64,000 nucleotides of DNA, taken from NCBI GenBank assembly GCA_963706875.1, contig CAVPNW010000018.1, positions 62,001-126,000 of the forward strand, written 5' to 3'. The notes under the pieces were generated by a model. That model made no database searches and had not been told where the DNA came from. It worked only from the letters and a program-made list of their open reading frames with translations. Position numbers and translations under genes: made by a program. Source of the DNA: Prado023 sp963706875 (GTDB lineage: Bacteria; Actinomycetota; Actinomycetes; S36-B12; CAIYMF01). The number at the start of each line of letters is the position of its first letter. Position 1 is the first letter of the stretch. Shown here in pieces: positions 35,601 through 43,232 of this stretch.

Positions 35601-35664
35601 GTGTCCACCGACCCGCTGCCGCGTGGCCGAATCCATGGTCCACGACCTGCCCGGGCGCTCGACG

Positions 35665-35892
35665 CTACGGCCTTGCGGGCAGGTCGTGGTCCCGGGAGTC
35701 CCCAGGCCTTCCCGGGTCGGCGTCGGACGGCGGTCCGGGCCGTCGGCGGCCGTACCAGGTGACCCCGAAGGAGGCCAGCCACACGAGGAAGTACGTCGCA
35801 GTGACCAGGATCATCAGGGAGTACGGGTCCACGGACGTGCCGAACATCAGGGCGATGGCGACCACCAGAACCATCACCCCAGCAGCGGGCAT
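35665..35892 (-). CDS. Small two-helix membrane protein
   Basis: A 75-residue protein with two hydrophobic segments (AAGVMVLVVAIALMFG and LMILVTATYFLVWLASFG) and a basic tail RRRPGPPSDADPGRP. The ATG at 35892 has AAGGGA six bases upstream, which is a better start than the longer frame to 35943. Function is unknown. It sits between the GH13 gene and the phosphoribosyltransferase gene in a stretch with little coding density. Confidence 0.5.
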   Translation of the reverse strand: MPAAGVMVLVVAIALMFGTSVDPYSLMILVTATYFLVWLASFGVTWYGRRRPGPPSDADPGRPGDSRDHDLPARP

Positions 35893-36406
35893 GTGCCGTC
35901 CCTTCACGCCTCCAGCATCTCGCGGCCCGGTGGCCGTATCCATGGTCCAACGTCATGCCCCCTCCACTGGCCCCGCCTCGCTGGCCGGGGGCCGGGCGGT
36001 CCGCCCGGTAGGCTCACGGCGGATCGCAGGCGAGTCGGGAGGCGGGGCCGAGCACCTTCGTCTTTCGAGGAGCTGCATACCGCGAGCTGGGCGCCTTCAG
36101 CACGGCATTGCCGCGCGCAGAGGTGTCGCCTCGTCCGGCATCATCAGGGGATGGCCGCGGGACTCCACAGCGACACCGCGCGACTCGTCGTCTGGGTCGC
36201 CGGTCCGCGCTCACCCATCTCCCTCCTGGTCGGTCGAGCCTGGCTCACCTGACGCTCCCGCGGCGTGGGGGACCCGTCGTCCGAAGTCTTCGCCCGCCCG
36301 TGATGAGTGCCCCACTTCGCCGCGAGTCGGGCCGACCGCCGAAAGTCGAGCGGCAAGGGGTTGCGCTGATGGCTTCTCCTCGGCTCGCGCGGGCACAATG
36401 GGTGTC
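35893..36406. other. Long non-coding stretch with nested inverted repeat
   Basis: No convincing gene is seen in these 514 bases on either strand. It holds a near-copy of the 5' region of the preceding small ORF pair (near 35931-35952) and, at 35969-36049, a nested inverted repeat. The short ORFs here lack ribosome-binding sites and recognisable motifs. Confidence 0.55.
35969..36049. repeat. Nested inverted repeat
   Basis: Perfect 11-base arms GGCCCCGCCTC (35969-35979) and GAGGCGGGGCC (36039-36049) enclose a near-perfect inner palindrome CCGGGCGG-T-CCGCCCGG (35992-36008). It could be a terminator, a recombination site or an insertion remnant. It lies inside the segment bounded by direct repeats. 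Confidence 0.6.
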
Positions 36407-36979
36407 ATGTCGTCGGATGACCTTGTCGACCGGTCGCTACCTGCCGTGCAGGCAGCCCGCGCCGCTTTGGTCAGGGAGTTCCGGTGGCACATGGGGCACG
36501 CAGACGTGTGGCGCGTCTTCAGCCAAGCTGCCACCTTGGCTTTGGTCGTGGAGGGATTGGCCGATCCCTGGCGTGATGCGGGCGTCACGCATGTCTTGGG
36601 TGTTGAGTCTCGAGGCTTCCTCTTGGGGGCTGCAGTCGCCGTGAACTTGGGCGTTGGCTTTCAGGCGGTCCGCAAGGGCGACGGCATGCTGCCCGGGCCG
36701 AAGCTGTCGACGGTCTCCTCGCCGGACTACCGCGGTCAGGAGCACCTGATTCGGATGCAGCAGCTTCTCGGCCCCGGGGACGTTGGACTTCTAGTCGATG
36801 ACTGGGCGGAGCGAGGGGCTCAGGCCAGCGCGGTTCGTGAACTCGTTGCGCTGTCAGGTGCTCGGTTTGCGGGCGTTTCACTCCTGGTGGACCAGTTGAC
36901 AGACGACGTGCGAGGGACCCTCGGGAGTGTGACGTCGCTCGTGCGATTCGCTGAGCTGAGGGCTCCGGACGAAGGCTGA
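36407..36979 (+). CDS. Phosphoribosyltransferase-like protein (adenine PRTase fold)
   Basis: A 190-residue protein with the type I PRTase layout. GVESRGFLLGAAVAVNLGVG and KGDGMLPGPK correspond to the substrate region, and VGLLVDDWAERGAQASAVREL is the PRPP-binding loop (D-D followed by small residues). It resembles adenine phosphoribosyltransferase but is divergent, so the base used is uncertain. The start is an ATG at 36407, with another at 36398. The gene is lower in G+C than the surrounding genome and lies inside the repeat-bounded segment. Confidence 0.8.
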   Translation: MSSDDLVDRSLPAVQAARAALVREFRWHMGHADVWRVFSQAATLALVVEGLADPWRDAGVTHVLGVESRGFLLGAAVAVNLGVGFQAVRKGDGMLPGPKLSTVSSPDYRGQEHLIRMQQLLGPGDVGLLVDDWAERGAQASAVRELVALSGARFAGVSLLVDQLTDDVRGTLGSVTSLVRFAELRAPDEG

Positions 36980-37115
36980 CGGTGCAGCGGTCGCCGGGCC
37001 CGTCGGTCGCATGGGATGCGTCCAGGCGTACTGCCTACCGCCGCCTGTCGGGCGTGGATGCGTGGTCCGGCCTCTGGTTCGTGGAGCAGCGGTCGCACGA
37101 GCTCGGGGGTCGGGT

Positions 37116-37811
37116 TCAGGTGGCGGGATCGTGTGGCTGCGTGGCGTTGTCGAGGTGTCGCTTCAGGCTGTCGAGGATCAGGGTGAGGCCGAAGTCGAAG
37201 TCGGCGTCCGGGTCGTACCCGCCCTCCTGGATGTAGTGGGTGATGACTTCGGTGAGGTGGGGGAACTGATCGGTGGGGATCTCGGACAGAAGTTGCGCCG
37301 CGGTCTCGGGTGAGCCGGGCTCGCCGCTGGACAGGTTGGCCTGCTGGCGGGCGAATCCGTAGACGTAGCTGTCGAGCGCGGAGTAGGCGTGCAGGGCCAC
37401 GTCGACGGTGAACCCGGCCCGCCGTAGCGTGCCGATCACCCAGTCGAGGTAGCGCAGCCGCTCGGGCCCGCTGCTGGTCCGCGAATCCAGCAGTTGGCTG
37501 GCCCAGGGGTGCCGGGCGAACACCTTCTGGGCTGACAGCGCCCTGGTGCGCATGGCCTGCGACCAGTCGCCGTCATCGGGGGGTAGGTCGATCTCGCCGA
37601 CGACCAGGTCGACGATGCCGTTGAGCAGGTCGTCCTTGTTGTCGACGTGGTTGTAGAGCGACATCGCGTCCACGCGCAGGTGCCGGCCGAGTTCGCGCAT
37701 GCTCAGCGCGTCGATACCCCGCTCGTCGGCCAGGACCAGGGCGGCGCGCAGGACCCGTTCCCGGGTCAGCGTTTCTCGTTTCGGGCGGTTCGGATCCCGG
37801 CGTCTGGGCAT
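37116..37811 (-). CDS. TetR-family regulator (TetR_C type)
   Basis: A 231-residue repressor. The helix-turn-helix is TRERVLRAALVLADERGIDAL then SMRELGRHLRVDAMSLYNHVD, followed by a long TetR_C-like ligand domain with HPWASQLLDSRTS. It is divergent from the membrane protein gene at 37973, and the gap contains a perfect 10-base inverted repeat overlapping a TTGACA element. This is the usual arrangement for a TetR repressor controlling itself and a neighbouring transporter-like gene. The inducer is unknown. Confidence 0.9.
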   Translation of the reverse strand: MPRRRDPNRPKRETLTRERVLRAALVLADERGIDALSMRELGRHLRVDAMSLYNHVDNKDDLLNGIVDLVVGEIDLPPDDGDWSQAMRTRALSAQKVFARHPWASQLLDSRTSSGPERLRYLDWVIGTLRRAGFTVDVALHAYSALDSYVYGFARQQANLSSGEPGSPETAAQLLSEIPTDQFPHLTEVITHYIQEGGYDPDADFDFGLTLILDSLKRHLDNATQPHDPAT

Positions 37812-37865
37812 CGGTCACGTCCGTTCCTGCCCGGTCCGGCGGTCGCGGGCCCAAGGCGTCAGGGG

Positions 37866-37911
37866 TTGACATTACCTACGGTGTAGGTACTACACTTACA
37901 ACGTAGGTAAT
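37866..37911. promoter_or_regulatory. Divergent TetR operator/promoter
   Basis: ATTACCTACG (37871-37880) and CGTAGGTAAT (37902-37911) are perfect inverted arms. An inner ACCTAC-GGT-GTAGGT dyad lies at 37874-37888. A TTGACA (37866-37871) begins the array and could be the -35 of the membrane protein gene. On the opposite strand a TTGTAA and a TAGGTA element could serve the TetR gene. Binding by the adjacent TetR protein is inferred. Confidence 0.7.
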
Positions 37912-37972
37912 GGTACTGGTCCCGTGCCCGTCCGGCAAGGCGGGTGTGGTGCCACTCGGATCGGAGGAGAAG

Positions 37973-38702
37973 ATGAACACGATCGGTCACACAACAGCAG
38001 CCCAGCAGCGGGCAGGCGGCGTCGCGGCGCTCTACCTGGGTGCTGCGTTCCTGCTGGCGATGCCGTTCTTCCTGGTGGTGGTCGACTACCCCGGTGCCAC
38101 CGACGTGACCGAGAAGGTCGCGCTGCTCGCGGCGAACCACGCCAGCATGCAGGTGATGTACCTGATCACCTACGTGGTCTTCGGTGTCGTCCTGGCGGTC
38201 CTGGCCCTGGCCCTGCACGCCCGGTTGCGCCCCGCAGCGCCGGCGCTGATGCAGGTGGCCACCGCGGTGGGCCTGATGTGGGCTGTCGTCCTGGTCGCCA
38301 GTGGCATGGTCTTCAACGCCGGCATGGCCGCCGTCGTCGAGGCTCTACCCCACGAACCCGGACCAGGCGCAGTCGATGTGGCAGGCGATCGAGCCCGTCG
38401 CCCAAGGACTGGGCAGTGGCTCGGGTGGGGAGTTCCTCGGTGGCCTGTGGATCCTGCTCGTCAGCATCGTGAGCCTGCGGAGCAGGTCCCTGCCACGGTC
38501 ACTGAGCTGGCTCGGCCTGGCCGTGGGTGTGGCGGGCCTGCTCTCGATCATCCCACCACTCAGTGCCACCGCGTACCTGTTCGGACTGCTCTCGATCCTC
38601 TGGTTCGCCTGGCTCGGGATCGCCATGCTGAAGTCAGCTGCGGGTTCGCCGCGGCCGACCGCCACCGCACCGCAACCCGTGGCCGCGACGGCCAGCATCT
38701 AG
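37973..38702 (+). pseudogene. Integral membrane protein (DUF4386-like), one frameshift
   Basis: A membrane protein with about six hydrophobic segments. The first part reads MNTIGHTTAAQQRAGGVAAL to MVFNAGMAAVVE. The second, one frame over, reads LYPTNPDQAQSMWQAIEPVA to the stop at 38702. The frame changes near 38341-38346, and deleting one G of GAGGCTC gives a continuous 242-residue protein. The GGAGGAGA ribosome-binding site and the operator upstream are intact. It is divergent from, and probably repressed by, the TetR regulator. The family name is tentative. Confidence 0.7.
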
Positions 38703-39238
38703 CCACGCCGGCCACCCAGGCGGCCAGGGCTTGGCCCCGCGGTGACTGGGAAGCTGAGAGCCCGCCTGCGGTAGTGCCGAACAGCGGCGACGTCGTCGCG
38801 GGCTCGACGCCTTGAAGGGGGTCAGCGCGTCGAAGCGTGATGCTCCAGACAACGTGGCTTCCGGGCTCGCGCAGAGGAGCGGTGACATCACGCATCGAAC
38901 TCAACGACTCAAGAGGAACGCCCGCCTGACCCACGTCTATCCGCCGCGAGTGACTGTCAAGACATGCACCGGGGTCGCAGTGGTTGTTGGCCGTGGAGGA
39001 TCCTCGGCACGGAACGGAGCTGGTCCGGGTGGACGGGGAGCCCTCGCGGCCCGGGGGGTGGCCGCGGATCGGGCAGCGCTATACGAACGACTGGGTCAAG
39101 TAGGGCGCTGGGGGTTCGTGCTCAACACGCGCCCGCTCGCATCCCACATTTCACCTGATACCACCCTGAAGTGGGGCAGAAATCGGCCTGGGTTGGGTCA
39201 AGTAGCGTGCTTGGGTAGGAAGGACCGCATCTCGACAC
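38703..39238. other. Gene-poor stretch at the right edge of the repeat-bounded segment
   Basis: No supportable gene is seen in these 536 bases. On the plus strand there is a short tail-like frame (38954-39103) reading EDPRHGTELVRVDGEPSRPG and ending YTNDWVK, with no start, which may be a gene remnant. TGGGTCAAGTAG occurs twice (39092-39103 and 39194-39205). The right copy of the direct repeat begins at 39206. The mosaic look suggests old insertion and rearrangement. Confidence 0.5.
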
Positions 39239-39242
39239 CTAC
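39206..39242 (+). repeat. Direct repeat, copy B (right edge, overlapping the dnaB stop)
   Basis: This is the second copy of the sequence at 31794-31829. The identical core GACCGCATCTCGACACCTAC occupies 39223-39242, and its last four bases run through the dnaB stop codon (39239-39241). The element therefore abuts the exact end of dnaB. The two cores are 7,413 bp apart. Confidence 0.75.
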
Positions 39243-40603
39243 ATGGCGGCCATGTCGACGAAGCGGCTGTAGTGGCCCTGGAAGGCGACGGTGATGGTGG
39301 CGGTGGGTCCGTTGCGGTGCTTGGCGACGATGAAGTCGGCCTCGCCGGCCCGGGGGGACTCCTTCTCGTAGGCGTCCTCGCGGTTGAGCAGGATCACCAC
39401 GTCGGCGTCCTGCTCCAAGGAGCCGGACTCACGCAGGTCGCTCATCATCGGCTTCTTGTCCTGGCGCTGCTCCGGGCCCCGGTTCAGCTGGGCGATCGCG
39501 ATCACCGGCACGTCGAGCTCCTTGGCCAGCAGCTTCAGCGCCCGGGAGAACTCCGCCACCTCCTGCTGGCGGGACTCCACCTTCTTCCCCGAGCTCATCA
39601 GCTGCAGGTAGTCCACGATCACCAGGCGCAGATCGTGCTTCTGCTTCAACCGCCGGCACTTGGCCCGGATCTCCATCATCGACATGTTCGGCGAATCATC
39701 GATGAACATCGGCGCCTCGACGATCGCCCCGGACTTGCGGGCCAGCTTCTGCCAGTCGGCATCCGACATCGTCCCCGAGCGCATGTGCGCCAACGGCACC
39801 TGCGCCTCGGCGCTCATCAGGCGCATCACGATCTCGTTGCGCGCCATCTCCAGGGAGAAGATCACACTCGTCAGGCCGTTGCGAATGCTCGCCGAACGGG
39901 CCAGGTCCAGGCCCAGGGTCGACTTGCCGATCGCTGGGCGCGCCGCGATGATCACCAGCTGGCCGCCATGCAACCCGTTGGTCAGCGCATCGAGGTCCGC
40001 GAACCCGGTGGGCACCCCCACCATCTGCCCACCGTGCGAGGCGATCGCCTCGATCTCGTTCAAGGTGCCGTCGAAGATGTCACGCAGCGGGGCGTAGTCC
40101 TCACTCGTGCGCCCACTGGTCAGGTCGTACACCTCAGCCTGGGCCCGATCCACCAGGTCGTACACGTCACCCTCGGCCGCATACCCCATCTGCACGATCC
40201 GGGTGCCCGCGGTGACCATCCGGCGCAGCACCGCCCGCTCCGAGACGATCTCCGCGTAGTACGACGCATTCGCCGCAGTCGGCACCATCGACACCAACGT
40301 GTGCAGGTAGGACGCCCCACCGATCCGCGCGATCTCCCCGGACTTGGTCAACTCCCCGGCGACCATCACCGCATCCGCCGGCTCACCGGCCGCGTACAGG
40401 TCCAGGATCGCCGAGTACACCGTCGCGTGCGCCGGGCGGTAGAAGTCCTCGACCTTCAACGACTCCACCACATCAGCGATGGCGTCCTTGCTCAGCAGCA
40501 TGGCCCCGAGCACAGCCGCCTCCGCAGCCATATCCGCAGGGGGCGTCCGATCGAACGGTGCCCCTCCATCAGAGACCGACAGCTCCAGCTCAGTGACGCT
40601 CAT
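39239..40603 (-). CDS. dnaB: Replicative DNA helicase DnaB
   Basis: DnaB is the hexameric 5'-3' helicase that unwinds the replication fork. It is 454 residues with an N-terminal helical domain (about 20-125), a linker, and a RecA-like core with Walker A ARPAIGKST near residue 225, FSLEMARNEIVMRLMSAEA, the Walker B strand LRLVIVDYLQLM, and SGSLEQDADVVILLNR. No intein is present. The ATG at 40603 has AGGAGGGGTGGG upstream; the longer frame to 40900 is not DnaB-like. It lies downstream of rplI in the usual actinobacterial order, but two unrelated genes sit between. Three DnaA-box sequences precede it. Confidence 0.97.
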   Translation of the reverse strand: MSVTELELSVSDGGAPFDRTPPADMAAEAAVLGAMLLSKDAIADVVESLKVEDFYRPAHATVYSAILDLYAAGEPADAVMVAGELTKSGEIARIGGASYLHTLVSMVPTAANASYYAEIVSERAVLRRMVTAGTRIVQMGYAAEGDVYDLVDRAQAEVYDLTSGRTSEDYAPLRDIFDGTLNEIEAIASHGGQMVGVPTGFADLDALTNGLHGGQLVIIAARPAIGKSTLGLDLARSASIRNGLTSVIFSLEMARNEIVMRLMSAEAQVPLAHMRSGTMSDADWQKLARKSGAIVEAPMFIDDSPNMSMMEIRAKCRRLKQKHDLRLVIVDYLQLMSSGKKVESRQQEVAEFSRALKLLAKELDVPVIAIAQLNRGPEQRQDKKPMMSDLRESGSLEQDADVVILLNREDAYEKESPRAGEADFIVAKHRNGPTATITVAFQGHYSRFVDMAAM

Positions 40604-40717
40604 CCCACCCCTCCTGGCCATCGGTCTACACCGGGGGTCCGACATCGCGGGATGATGCTCCGCAACTGGTGCCCCGGGTGAACCTAGGCCCTGATCACCA
40701 CCCCGGAAAGCCCCCCC

Positions 40718-40782
40718 TGTGGATAACGGTGTGGACAAGGTGTGTGACACGCGGCACACACGCCGGTGCGGGGTGTGGACAA
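40718..40782. promoter_or_regulatory. Cluster of three DnaA boxes in the dnaB/phosphatase intergenic region
   Basis: On the minus strand there is one perfect TTATCCACA (40718-40726) and two TTGTCCACA (40730-40738 and 40774-40782). These match the DnaA-binding consensus exactly, with the TTGTCCACA form common in high-GC actinobacteria. They lie 115-180 bases upstream of dnaB, whose promoter they could control. A weaker TTTTCCACA is at 40965-40973. The rest of the 331-bp gap (40604-40934) shows no gene. Confidence 0.75.
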
Positions 40783-40934
40783 CTTGGGTACGGAGAACGC
40801 TCCCCCGGTCCCAACATGCCTCTGACCTGCGTCGATGGGATCCCCACCCTGTGTGTTGAAGAAACTTGGGATGTTTCTTTCCGGTTACTTCGCGGGGCAC
40901 CGGTCGCAGGCGTTGACGGTCCCTTTACACCACA

Positions 40935-41468
40935 ATGGGGGTCGTGAGCACGCCGAGACCGCAGTTTTCCACAGCCGATCCGATCCGCGTCACGATGGTC
41001 TGCACCGGCAACATCTGCCGGTCCCCGATGGCTGAGGCGATCCTGCGTGAGGTCCTGCGAGGCAGCGACCTCGAGGGCCGGGTGGTCGTCGACTCCGCCG
41101 GCACGCACAACTACCACGTCGGTGACGACGCGGACGGCCGCGCCCGGCAGATCCTGGCCGAGGGCGGCTATCCGATCAGCCACCGCGCGCGCCGCTTCGA
41201 CCCGGCCTGGCTCGAGGACCGCGACCTCATCCTCGCGATGGATGCCGGGCACCTGCGCGAACTGCAGTCGCTGGCCGCGCGACATCGCTGCCCCGACGCG
41301 AACGTCGTGGCCTTCCGGGCTTTCGACCCCGAGGGCCCGGGCGACGTGCCGGACCCGTACTACGAGACGCTGGACGCCTACCGACTGGTCCGCACGATGG
41401 TGGAGCGCTCGATGCCGGCGCTCATGGAGCACCTGCGCGCGATGGACGCCGACCGTCGCGGCGCGTGA
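40935..41468 (+). CDS. Low-molecular-weight protein-tyrosine phosphatase
   Basis: A 177-residue cytoplasmic phosphatase. The P-loop CTGNICRSPMAEAI carries the nucleophile Cys and Arg, and the general-acid Asp is in DVPDPYYET. The length is slightly above the family norm because of about 18 extra N-terminal residues. The start could instead be the GTG at 40944. It is divergent from dnaB and convergent with the L,D-transpeptidase. Such enzymes often act on tyrosine kinases or stress proteins, but no partner kinase is nearby. Confidence 0.93.
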   Translation: MGVVSTPRPQFSTADPIRVTMVCTGNICRSPMAEAILREVLRGSDLEGRVVVDSAGTHNYHVGDDADGRARQILAEGGYPISHRARRFDPAWLEDRDLILAMDAGHLRELQSLAARHRCPDANVVAFRAFDPEGPGDVPDPYYETLDAYRLVRTMVERSMPALMEHLRAMDADRRGA

Positions 41469-41525
41469 CGCGAGCCTTGCCGAACCGGGCCTCGCCGGAC
41501 CCGACCACGCGCCGGTCCCCCGGGG

Positions 41526-43073
41526 TCACCAGGCCCCGAACACCCTGACCAGCGTGCCGTTGCCCACGCCACCGGCCTGCATGGCGTCGATGTCGCGATG
41601 CAGCATCCGCACGCACCCGTGGGACGCCGGATAGGTCTTGACCAGTCGATCCGTGGCTGACCCGTGCATGGCCTGGCCGCCGGAGAACTGCATGGGCTTG
41701 TACATGCGTGCCTCCGGGTAGATCGTCGAGTACCGCCAGACGGAATGGGTCCGGAAGATCCGGTGCGTCCCGAGCCGGGTCCGGAAGCCCGGCTTCCCCG
41801 TGGCCGCGGCCATGACGCGGCGGTACTCCCGGTTGGCACCCACCCAGAATGCCGCCTGGCAGGTGACCGAGACATTGACGCCGGTGACCATCGAGCCCTT
41901 GGCGGAGGGCAGGCCCCCTGTGGCCACGATCGCCCTGGCCTCGGACTGCGAGGGAAGCCCGCGGCCTGCTGGGCGGCCGGTGACCGTGCGCCAGGCGCAG
42001 ACCGCACGTCGCGTCCGGGCGTCATAGCGGCCATCGGCACTGCCCGTGGGCAGGCCCAGACGGGCCAGGGCGGACTCGACCGCAGCCCTGGACGGCCCAT
42101 CACCAGCAGCCGGCGGCGTGGGCTTCGGCTTGGGCTTGGGCTTCACGGCCGGGGTGCGGCGCTCGACGATGATCGTCAGCGTCCCGGTGGTGCGCGCACC
42201 GGCCGCGTCACGCACCGTGTAGCGGACGTTGATGGTGCCGGTCCAGGACTTCGGCGCCCGGTAGACGACCTTCGAGCCCGACCGCTTCGCAGATCCATGC
42301 TTGGCCTTGCCCACCTTCACCAGCGTGAGCCGGTCCCCGTCGGGGTCGGCATCGTTGGCCAGGACCGGGATCCGGTAGGTGCGCCCCACCTTCACCTGCA
42401 CCGAGTCAGTGGCGGCCACAGGTGGCCGGTTGGGAGCCTTGATGACGTCCACGGTCACCGTGGACGTCGCCAGCCCACCCCGGGGGTCGGACACGACATA
42501 GGTGACCACCAGCGGGCCCACGAAGCCCGCAGCCGCCCCGATGACCAGGACCTGACCGTCGGTGGTCACGGTTCCGGCACCGGAGCTCACGGCGGCCGAT
42601 GCGACGGTCAGCCCCTCGCCGTCGGGATCGGAGTCGTTGGCGCGCGGGTCGACCTGCAGCTGGCCGCCGGAGTACATCTGGGCGACGTCGGGGGCGGGCG
42701 TCGGGGCCTGGTTGAGGACGTCGACCGTGATCGTGCCGGGGACCTGCGTCGTGCCGTCCGAGACGACGTAGGTCAGGCTGAGCGGCGCTGTTGTCCCCAC
42801 GAGCGGGGTGATCACGACGTCTGCGCCCTCCACGCTGACAGTGGCCGTTCCGCTCGTCACGATCGGGACACCGATCAACTGCAGCGCAATGCCGTCGGGA
42901 TGGGTGTCGTTGGCCACTGGGTTGATCCGGACCGGTGTGCCCACGACGGTGCTGACCGCGTCCGTAACCGCGACCGGGGGGCCGGTCGGTCCGGCGTGGG
43001 CGGGTGCAGCACCGAGCATCCCCGCCACCATCACCGCCGCAACCGCGGTGGTCCACCGCGTGCGCAGCCCCAT
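41526..43073 (-). CDS. Secreted L,D-transpeptidase with Ig-like repeats
   Basis: An exported peptidoglycan crosslinking enzyme of 515 residues. A signal peptide (residues about 1-27, AAPAHA) is followed by three cadherin/Ig-like repeats containing DSDPDGEGL and DADPDGDRL calcium-site-like motifs. A KPKPKPKPTPP linker, a peptidoglycan-binding-like helix (ALARLGLPTGSADGRYDART) and a YkuD domain with the catalytic Cys in YPASHGCVRML follow. The start is the ATG at 43073. The gene breaks the normal rplI-dnaB neighbourhood. Ig-like repeats in front of YkuD are also seen in mycobacterial Ldt enzymes, but their number and type differ. Confidence 0.92.
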   Translation of the reverse strand: MGLRTRWTTAVAAVMVAGMLGAAPAHAGPTGPPVAVTDAVSTVVGTPVRINPVANDTHPDGIALQLIGVPIVTSGTATVSVEGADVVITPLVGTTAPLSLTYVVSDGTTQVPGTITVDVLNQAPTPAPDVAQMYSGGQLQVDPRANDSDPDGEGLTVASAAVSSGAGTVTTDGQVLVIGAAAGFVGPLVVTYVVSDPRGGLATSTVTVDVIKAPNRPPVAATDSVQVKVGRTYRIPVLANDADPDGDRLTLVKVGKAKHGSAKRSGSKVVYRAPKSWTGTINVRYTVRDAAGARTTGTLTIIVERRTPAVKPKPKPKPTPPAAGDGPSRAAVESALARLGLPTGSADGRYDARTRRAVCAWRTVTGRPAGRGLPSQSEARAIVATGGLPSAKGSMVTGVNVSVTCQAAFWVGANREYRRVMAAATGKPGFRTRLGTHRIFRTHSVWRYSTIYPEARMYKPMQFSGGQAMHGSATDRLVKTYPASHGCVRMLHRDIDAMQAGGVGNGTLVRVFGAW

Positions 43074-43175
43074 GACACAAGCGTAGGCAGGTGGTTCGGG
43101 AACCGTCAATGACGACTCGGCCACACAGCGCAACCCCGGGCGGCCCCGACGGCCCGACCCGTCCGCCGGACGAAA

Positions 43176-43214
43176 CAGGAGCGGGCCACCCGGAAGACCG
43201 GGGACCCGCTCCTG
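43176..43214 (-). terminator. Terminator of the rpsF-ssb-rpsR-rplI operon
   Basis: Perfect 10-base arms CAGGAGCGGG (43176-43185) and CCCGCTCCTG (43205-43214) enclose an inner CCCGG-AAGA-CCGGG hairpin. It starts 19 bases after the rplI stop on the minus strand, so it should terminate that operon. Confidence 0.75.
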
Positions 43215-43232
43215 CGGTGCTCGACGCGGTGG

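Noticed and set aside
38812..39294. A 160-codon ORF running into the dnaB end
   Set aside because: There is no ribosome-binding site or family motif, and it overlaps the end of dnaB.
40718..40782. The chromosomal origin itself
   Set aside because: Only three boxes are present and no dnaA, dnaN or AT-rich unwinding region lies within the window, so this is more likely a DnaA-controlled promoter.
40913..40934. A TTGACG promoter for the tyrosine phosphatase
   Set aside because: No -10 hexamer lies at a workable distance before the start codon.
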